DNA from: Coffea arabica
Lineage: Eukaryota; Streptophyta; Magnoliopsida; Gentianales; Rubiaceae
NCBI RefSeq assembly: GCF_036785885.1
Contig: NC_092320.1
Coordinates: 17,671,557-17,735,556, forward strand
Reading direction: 5' to 3'
DNA length: 64,000 bases
The translations under genes and the position numbers were made by a program. Below, in pieces: positions 56,774-64,000 of the stretch (positions are counted from its first letter, which is position 1; every line of letters begins with the position of its first letter). A model generated the notes under the pieces. The model saw only the letters and a program-made list of their open reading frames with translations. It was not told where the DNA came from and did not search any database.

Positions 56774-58714
56774 TGATAAGGGTTTATTTTACGTTTTTTT
56801 AAGTGCATTTTAGTAGTTAATTCTGGTTTCATTATTTAGTTTTATAACTAAAATAACTAGATTTTGGGTAAAAATATACATTTTTGGTAAAAAGTGGCTA
56901 ATATTGCATTTCTTTTTATTTTAATGGTAAAAACTTCTTTTTCATGCAGGATTAATGATTCAATCACCAAAGGATGTCAAGTGAGGTGAAAAGTAGATAA
57001 TTGGTGATGAATTCAAGTGGTAAAGAAAAAGAAATGAAGTGAAAAACGTTTAAGTGAAGAAATGCAGTTCAAGACAATTTTGACACTCTTCGGTATTTCA
57101 ACTATATATGGAGTTACACGTATTGGATTGAGGTTATCTTTATACCATTTTGAAACTAAGAGAAAGATCTAGATTTGGTATGAAGACATCGAAATCCAAT
57201 TCTATTGTTTTCATGGACAAAAAGTCAAAATACAGAAGTTATATTCTATGGACGAGAATGAAACAGGGGTTTGACCAAGTGATAGTATTTCTATCATATC
57301 TCGGTCTACAAAACTCCAAATTGGATGATTCTTGAAGCATTGTAAAGCTAATTTAAAGGGTTACAACTTTGATGTTTTACACAAAAGTTCGACCTTCATC
57401 ATGGAGAAAATCGCAGCAGAAGCGACGCTAAAAACATAGAGTTGAAAACGCGAGTTGACAAAACGCGGCTTGGAGCCGCGTTTTGTATAGACGCGTTTTG
57501 TAGCTGAAATTCTGCAATTTGCTCAGCCATTTCTCTTGTGTTCAAACTACTTTCTAGCTATAAGTTGCAAGGGAATTCGGTGCACATGCTTCAGAAGACA
57601 AAAGGGCAGACAATATGGCTTATTGTCAAGTCAAAAACCTTTGTTATTGACTATCTTAACAAATATGAGATTTGGGAATCAAGAGGTGACAATTTGACCA
57701 GTGGAAAAAAAGCTTTTAAGCAGTTTTTATGCAAAGAAACAAGAGAGGTTAGAACATCATACGTAGCCAGATTTTCTGATAGCAAACTCTCTCTAACTAG
57801 TAAAATTTTGCAGGAACACTTGGAGGTTCCATCTTGTAATCATCTAGTGCAAGACACAGCAGATTCTTGGAGGGCTTCACCATTGCTTGGCTAAGCTTTT
57901 CTTTATCTTTTTTTGTACTTGTAAACTGAGGTGATTTCCATTAATGAAGTTATGAGTTTGATTATTATATCATCAATGAGTAGCTAATTTTCTATATCTG
58001 GGGAGTAGATGAAACTTATGGCCAAGTGATATGAATTGAATGTGATTTATACTTGTTGTATCTTGTAATAACTTGTCTACTTATGTATGTTTGATTACTT
58101 ATTGTTGTTTGATCACCAATAGCAGGTTTATAGTTGTTATTACTCATTGAGAAATGATAAAAGCAATGGAATAACATGAGTAGAGTTTGAGTTGTATATT
58201 CATGAGAATAGAAATACATTCAAGTGGATTAAATCTGTATTTCATGCATGAACAAGAGCAATTTCAGTTTTCACTAAGAGATTAGGGAAAACTAAGCTAT
58301 TTTAGACCAATTTTATCATGAGAATGAAGTTTTGGCAATTTTGGAAATGAATCCCTGGTTAAATAAGAGTAGTAACAAGTGTTAAATTCATTCATTTGGA
58401 TCATTTGTGTCATAAGTGGAATCTACATCCTTAGATTCAAGTATTTAGTGAATTTTTCTCCATTTGTAATATTGCAATTATCTAGCTAAGGATTTTAGAT
58501 AGTAAAAAGATTGTAGTCAGATTTAATTCTGAATTTTCTACTCAAATATATTGTGAGTCTAAATAATAGAGTAAATTAGGATCTAGTAATTGTTTAAGTT
58601 GCTTCTTGTGGGATCGACCCGATACATACCTTACATTACGATTTTGGTATGTATACTTGCAGTCAAACGGGTATAAATTCGAATTTAACTTGCACTTGTA
58701 GTAAATACCTGTCA
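56774..58714 (+). repeat. 3' LTR, full length
   Basis: 1,941 bp, TGATAAG to ACCTGTCA, with a GTGGGATCGACCC phrase near its end. It contains a 118-codon ORF (57538-57894) that is also open in the 5' LTR (49650-49979, 109 codons). Confidence 0.85.
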
Positions 58715-60400
58715 GCTATGGTTCTTGTTATTGTGTTCTTAGAAACGGGCGCCGCCACCCGCTTTAACAAAATAAATATAAAAAATAAATATATGTATAT
58801 AATTATATATATAATATATAATTTAATTAGTTACAAACTTATGATAATGATATTATTAACTATATGTATTATATAATATATATTAGTATATGTAATATAA
58901 TTGATATTATCAATTATACTAATAATTATATATGTGTACTAATACAAATTATTAATTGTTATACTAAATTTACTAATAGATTTATACTAAATCCCTAATA
59001 ACACTTAATACAATAACATTTTTTTTTAAAAAAAAGTACAAGCACAATAATGAATTATTGATTGTATTTTTGCCAAAAGTGAAAACTTGATTACTTTAGT
59101 TGTATTTATTTCATCATGTTGGATTGTATTCAAATAACTTTTGTTTGATTGTTATTATAAGTTTCAATTGTGAAATTATAGTGAATAACAATTTGGTGAT
59201 GTGTTGATATTTTAATACTTGATTATTTGTCAAAATTTAACAATAATAAAATTATATAACAAATTTTTATTAGTTCCGCCGGTGGAAGTGGGGCGAGGCG
59301 GGGGGACAGGGCGGGGGCCCATTGCCATCCCTAGTCACTTATTATAAAAAGTTTATATTATTATTACAAAAGGCTCCTTTAACTTTGCTAATTTATATAT
59401 AGCCCCAATTTTTAATCTTTTCCCCTTCTTTGCAATATTTTTGTTCTCCTCAAATCCCCTCCTTCTTTCCTCAATTTCAATTGTCTTCACCTTGTTTTTT
59501 TTTCTCTGCCCCTCCTTTTTCACTATGTTTAAGTCTTCTATTACCATGGATTCCCAACTAGTTCTAGATAACTTCATAACTTGAACATAAAAATAAAATT
59601 CTTGAATTTTGGTAATAGATAAGGAGATATAACAAGACATTTTTTTTCTAAGTTTCAAAAAAATTTTGCAATCACATCTCCCTGCCATGAAACCCACGGA
59701 TAATTTGAAAGACAAACAAGTAGCACACAGATTGGAAAAGAAGGATAATCAAAGTTGAGAGATAGTATGGGAAGATAGAATGGTTCTACCTCTCTCATTC
59801 CTTCCGCTCCTCCCACCTCTCTCCTTTAAGGCTTGATTGTTGATTGGGTTGGAATTTGGATAACAAATTCAACTGGATCTTAGTTTGTAAGTGAAAAGGT
59901 GTTTTCTAATTAGGTAGCCAAGTTGACCTAATTCAGTTCCCTCTTGCGAGAAGTGAAATTTGAAAATAGGTTCGATGGTCCGAAATGAGAGATGGGGCTT
60001 TGTCCCATGGGATCACTCCGACGATCAAGTTAGTTTAGTGAGAGAAAATAAAGAGTAATGAGTAGAACGAACGTAACAGTAACCTTACTTGCGTGGAGAG
60101 AGTGAGGAAGTATTTATAAGGTGGGCTGGAGGGAAGGACAGCGGGTTTAAACCAACTGGGTCCCACCTCCTGTATATTATGGCTTTGTTCTGCACCTGTG
60201 GACTCTGTTCCTAACATGCAGCAGTGGCTCAGGCTTTTTGCTAGGTGGCCGTGTGTTCCCGATAAAGGGTCATCGTGGTCTTAGTTAAAGTAGTGGCTCT
60301 CAATGACATGTCAGGCCGGCTAACATCACCCGCGTGCAGCCGAGATAGAACGCCTACTTGGGGTAAAGAGTCGAGGTCAACAGAATTGTTGTGATGAGAT
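58715..60400. other. intergenic with a hAT-type MITE end
   Basis: The complement of 59300-59332 reads TAGGGATGGCAATGGGCCC, a common plant hAT MITE end. GGGCGCCGCCACCCG near 58747 may be from its other side, but no left end or duplication is found. A 120-codon minus ORF (59353-59715) is Lys-rich low complexity and not accepted as a gene. Confidence 0.4.
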
Positions 60401-60804
60401 ACTGCCGAGGTCAAAGGAGGAACCACGGTCACGCGCTATCACTTCAGGTGGGTCGAGTTGAATTGACCATCCTCAATAAGTCCCCCAAGCCTCGGGAGGG
60501 CAGAGCTTTGTCAGGTTCCAAGGTTTCTCTATGTCGAGGCCGTTGAGGTCTTGGGGCAATTATGATGAGTCATCGTCGATCGTACTAAATAGTTATGACG
60601 TACCACGTGGCCTGTCAATCTGAAAGGACGTAGGAGGACCGAATGGGTACGGGTGACTAAAGCGACGCGAGGTAGTGGACGGACATGCGGGGAGTGTGTC
60701 AATGAAGAGGCGGCCATTAATGAGGAGAGAGGGCACGTCTTTTTGAAATTAAATGTTGGCGCCTCTTCGTATTCTTGCCGCCTTCTCACATTCCCTCTAT
60801 CCTC

Positions 60805-60812
60805 TATAAATA
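60805..60812 (+). promoter_or_regulatory. TATA box of the antisense ORF
   Basis: TATAAATA in a GC-richer setting, about 200 bases before the ATG at 61008, with a CT-rich leader between. Confidence 0.55.
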
Positions 60813-61007
60813 AGGGTCCTTTTTACCGCATAACTTTTCACTATTTCCTTTTTTACAGCCAAACTATTGCAAACTTCAAAGCAGGGCCGAGATCTATCTT
60901 CTTAGTCGAGATCAACTGTTAAGTAGCCGAGACCTCCAATCTTATCCAACCCCAACTCGCTTTAGCAAACAGTAAGTTTCTTCTTCTTCATCTCGTCCTC
61001 ATATGCT

Positions 61008-63162
61008 ATGGCTAAAGTGGCTAGCACTCATAAAAAAACTGTAAAACCGAGCTACCAAGCCGAAGAGGGTCTCGACCCGTCAGAAGGGGAGACTTCGTCC
61101 AGCCCGAGGAAGGAGTCATCGTCCAGCTCCGGGGAGAAATTTGTCGAGACCTATCCAGTGGAAAGGTCTCCCGAGATGAGTGAGAGGGATTCCGAGGTCC
61201 TTTTCAACGACGACCTCAGAATCGAAATTTTCCACGACGAGGGAGTGGTGGAGCCAGTTGTCCTGAGAGACCTTTCAACCGTAGATTTCGGCCAGATGCC
61301 ATCTTTCAGAAGTCGGGTCAGTATAGCCGAGACGAATAGGCTAATACGGAACTATCCCTTTAGGGCGGGATACGGCATCGGCACGCCTGGGCCGAGCCAC
61401 TCAGCCGAAAGGCCCCCAATAGGTACCGTGGCCATCTATGTGCAGCAACTAGAAGCCGACTTGAAGATGCCCACCACCAAGTTTTTTCGAGACGTACTTC
61501 GGTATTTCGGAGTTCGGATCACCCAACTCGTCCCAAACGCAGTTCGGATCTTGGTGAGATTTGAGATGCTTTGCCAAGAATAAGAGGTGGCCCCAACAGT
61601 CAACCTCTTCCGCCGATGTTATACTCTCAAGGCTCACGGAACGGACAAGGGGTGGTTCTACATCTGCAACCGAAACAACACTATCCCAAAGCTCGTGGTT
61701 GATGCTCTCACTTCTATAAAGAATTAGAGGTACAACTTCGTTTTCGTCCCAACCAAGGACTTCCGATGGGGCTTCTAGTGGAGGCTCATTAAGACAAAAC
61801 CTGACTCCTCCCCAGGGGATCTGGACGAGAAGGGTTTCCTGAAATTGATGGGATCGGGCCTCCGAATCAACAGTTGGGATTATCCCGAGGCGCTGTTGGT
61901 TGATAGGGGGATCAGCTGAGCTGTTATCGACCCCGAGAAGACCCCATTCTTCTCTTCTAGATTTAAGAAGCCCCGTAAATTTTCTTTCACAGTCTTAGTC
62001 TTTGCTTCGGTTATTCTTAGTAATAATGTTTGCCTCTTGTGCAGTGGTGAAGGTATCCGACATCATCACATCCAAGTCGGCCGCGGTGGCCAAGACACCG
62101 AAGAGAAAGGCTCCTGCCGAGTCGTCCGAGGCTTCAAAAAAGAAAAATGCCTAAGGCACGGTAGCCATGACCTCGGTGGGCACAACGGCCAAGACTTCGG
62201 TGGTAAAGATCACATCGTCGACCACTGCAACAGAGTCCACCTCGTCTGTGCCAGAGGGGGTGGCTACCCGAGGAGTGATGGTCACGTCTCTTTCACAGAG
62301 CCGAGGCAAGCAGCTTCAAGGTTCGGCAGTGCCGGTCTCCGCTACATTTCTGTGGAATCGGTTTCATGTGAAGTCTCAGGAAGTCGGAGATGATAAAAGC
62401 CATCCCGGCGGCCATTGGTGCCCAGACTGGGAACTCACAGTCAATGACAGTTGCTCCAACCCTCGCGCAGCTCACGAGTTGATTATGTGCTCCACGTTGC
62501 CAAGAGATGTGGAGTTCACCAAGAAGTTGGACCCTTCCGAGTTGGTCCAAAGTCTAATGGTGTTCTCGGCCTCGTCCGCGGCTTTCGTAGCCGAGATGGC
62601 CAGGTGGTTTCACGACCTCCTTAAGCAGCAGGACTCCGACAACTTGCAGAACAAGATCTCCAAGTTGGAGAAGAAACTTGATATAGCGGAGTCTGAGAAG
62701 ACACAGCTTCAAGCGAAGCGTGATCGGATAAAGGCCGAGAAGGATGAGGACCGAGCAATCATCAACTCTCTCCAATCAGCCTTGGAGGAGGAACGGAAGA
62801 GGTCTGAAGAGGAGAAAAAATCGCACCAGCAATCACTCGAAGGTGTCGGAGCCTCGGCCGTGGAGGTTTTCAGGAAATCCAAGACCTTCACCAAGGATCT
62901 CGGTGAGCTGACCTTGCCGAGATTCATGTTCGACAACACCTCGACAATAAACGAGGTTGCCTCACACCTTACCCTTGAAGATTTGGAATCTTTTAAAAAC
63001 AAAGATAACTATAATGAAGACGCCATAGAGCTCTGCGACCGGGTTGTCGAGGGGATCCAGGCTGGCAAGAACCCCGCCGAGGTACGCGAGGAATTCAACC
63101 AGTGGCTATCCCAACTCGACCAGGAACTGGAAGGGGAAAAGGACGTAGAGGACGAGGCCTAG
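61008..63162 (+). pseudogene. antisense ORF, 'putative gypsy-type transposon' family
   Basis: Exon 1 from ATG 61008 has a Ser-rich acidic N-terminus, then a domain (LEADLKMPTTKFFRDVLRYFGVRITQLVPNAVRIL, GWFYICNR) resembling the Pfam gypsy-type transposon family. It is broken in frame by TAA 61581, TAG 61725, TAG 61776 and TGA 61917. A GT-AG intron of 70 bases (61975-62044) fits. Exon 2 opens with a basic, NLS-like stretch (KTPKRKAP, SKKK), meets TAA at 62152, then runs open from 62167 to 63162. That part includes a long coiled coil (about 62626-62850; NKISKLEKKLDIAESEK) and a conserved C-terminal part (FKNKDNYNEDAIELCDRVVEGIQAGK). The role is unknown; codon use is GC-richer than the surroundings. 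Confidence 0.65.
61975..62044 (+). other. predicted intron of the antisense ORF
   Basis: GTAAATTTTC at the donor and CTCTTGTGCAG at the acceptor. Joining keeps the reading frame into VKVSDIITSKSAAVAKTPKRK. Confidence 0.55.
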
Positions 63163-63468
63163 AAGGGCGAGGTCAGCGGAGAAGAAGCAGACGATGGGAA
63201 GACAGGTCACGGAGAGGCCGAGGAGGCCGTGGGGGGTAACGGGAATCCCGAGGTGGGAAATGCTTTAGTGCATTCCTGACCTCGGTTCTTGAAATCTTTT
63301 CCTCTATAATATTTAATGAAATGAATAGTTCTTTTTTTATCATATCGGCTCTTTTTCTTTTTCACTTTGTCTCTTACTTGTCCCCCTTATTTTTTAATAG
63401 CAAGCAAATGATACTAAGATATTAAAAAATAACCAAATGATTGAATAGCTAACAATTCATTAAAATTC
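63163..63468. other. spacer between the converging ORFs
   Basis: It holds the 3' UTR of the antisense ORF (T-rich, AATGAAATGAATAG near 63320) and the end of the element's pol region. No separate gene. Confidence 0.5.
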
Positions 63469-64000
63469 TCAAGGATAATACAGTTTTAGATTCTCAGCAT
63501 GCCAGGTCCTCGGCACTAGAGAACCATCTCGGTATGCTAACTTACAATACCCACTTAGACTAGATTTCACAACTCGGTAGGGGCTCTCCCATTTTGAGAC
63601 TAATTTTTCTTGCGATTTGGCTCGGCTGATCGAGTTTTTCCGGAGGACCAGGTCTTCTGGTTGGAATCGGCGATGTTTAACACGGGTATTGTAGTAGCAA
63701 GTTAAGGTGTTCTTGTACGAAACTACCGAGCCCAGACGACATCCCTTTTTTTTTATGAGGTCAGGATCCGTCTGCCTTTCTTCTTCATTTACCTCGGCCA
63801 CGCAGAGCGCTATTTAGGGACTAGGTGTAAGGATCTCGACCAGATTGACCGCTTCGGATCCATAGGTCAAGGAGAAGGGTGTCTCTTGCGTAGCCGACCT
63901 CAGCGTGGTTCGATAATACCACAAGATACTTGGGAGTTCTTCCACTCATGATGATCCTGCTCGGTGTAACTGGATTTTTAGGCCATGCAAGAGAGTTCAG
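63469..64000 (-). pseudogene. Ty3 integrase C-terminus, partial
   Basis: The minus strand encodes the end of the integrase core ([36 protein letters not shown]), then a C-terminal DNA-binding module (YYNTRVKHRRFQPEDLVLRK, KWESPYRVV, YRDGSLVPRTWHAENLKLYYP). Integrase inserts the element's cDNA. TAA at 63814-63816 and TGA near 63952 interrupt it. The rest of pol lies beyond the window. Confidence 0.85.

Larger units (their letters stand above)
48864..58714 (+). mobile_element. Athila-type Ty3 LTR retrotransposon, defective
   Basis: LTRs start TGATAAG at 48864 and 56774. The 3' copy ends ACCTGTCA at 58714. The internal region has gag, a broken protease, no RT, RNase H or integrase, then a later ORF, two hairpin/G-tract modules and the 3' LTR. 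The 5' LTR lacks its last 680 or so bases along with the primer site. Flanks GTTGT and GCTAT may be a decayed 5-bp duplication. Stops in every ORF make it dead, and loss of pol makes it dependent on others even before decay. Confidence 0.88.
60401..64000 (-). mobile_element. 3' part of a Tat/Retand-like Ty3 element with antisense ORF
   Basis: Integrase C-terminal coding runs on the minus strand into the window's right edge, and a plus-strand ORF with its own promoter faces it. An antisense ORF between integrase and 3' LTR is known in Tat-lineage elements such as Retand. The LTR should lie to the left (roughly 59.7-60.9 kb) but I could not fix its ends with only one copy in view. Confidence 0.6.

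Noticed and set aside
59353..59715. 120-codon minus-strand ORF
   Set aside because: Low-complexity Lys/Glu/Ile composition from AT-rich DNA, no domain or start context.

Overview
The window is nuclear DNA of a flowering plant, almost certainly a eudicot. It is AT-rich, carries two intronless family-1 UDP-sugar glycosyltransferase (UGT) genes of the zeatin O-glucosyltransferase type, and is otherwise filled with plant-specific transposons: Athila- and Tat-type Ty3 elements, a plant L1-type LINE with an RNase H tail, hAT MITEs, a Helitron and an endogenous pararetrovirus-like fragment. No marker fixes the genus. No bacterial operon, CRISPR array or rRNA is visible.

Layout. 366-1832 (-): intact UGT 1. 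2802-3854: hAT-like MITE containing a tRNA/SINE-like piece. 4057-6222: small non-autonomous Helitron. 7474-7925: MITE. 8912-10885: a second, broken-up copy of the 3' flank of UGT 1, split by about 1.7 kb that includes a 673-bp hAT MITE. 12992-25101 (-): a complete but dead LINE of about 6.3 kb with a 15/16 target-site duplication. A 5.8-kb LTR retrotransposon (15719-21510, -) sits inside its reverse-transcriptase domain; removing that element restores the LINE reading frame. 25118-30400 (+): decayed pararetrovirus-like fragment with protease-like and capsid-like pieces, a promoter with CTGTAGCA repeats and a tRNA-Met primer site. 30.4-40.3 kb: non-coding, with foldback MITEs and a SINE. 40377-41915 (+): intact UGT 2. 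42162-43572: 1.4-kb long-inverted-repeat transposon. 44.4-47 kb: nested MITEs. 48864-58714 (+): Athila-type element lacking RT and integrase, with a truncated 5' LTR. About 60.4-64.0 kb (-): 3' part of a Tat/Retand-like element with an antisense extra ORF and the integrase C-terminus, running off the window.

How it fits together. The only host genes I can support are the two UGTs, which diverge from each other and are separated by about 38.5 kb of nested insertions. They look like an old duplication, and the extra copy of the UGT 1 3' flank shows that further duplication happened. The most interesting structure is a shared non-coding architecture in the two Athila-group elements. Both carry a 16-nt near-palindrome after the ORF, and both carry two copies of a perfect hairpin with an AGG-type loop next to a GTGGGGG tract, one internal and one abutting the 3' LTR. 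Both also repeat an element-specific GC-rich motif in the LTR and in the internal region.
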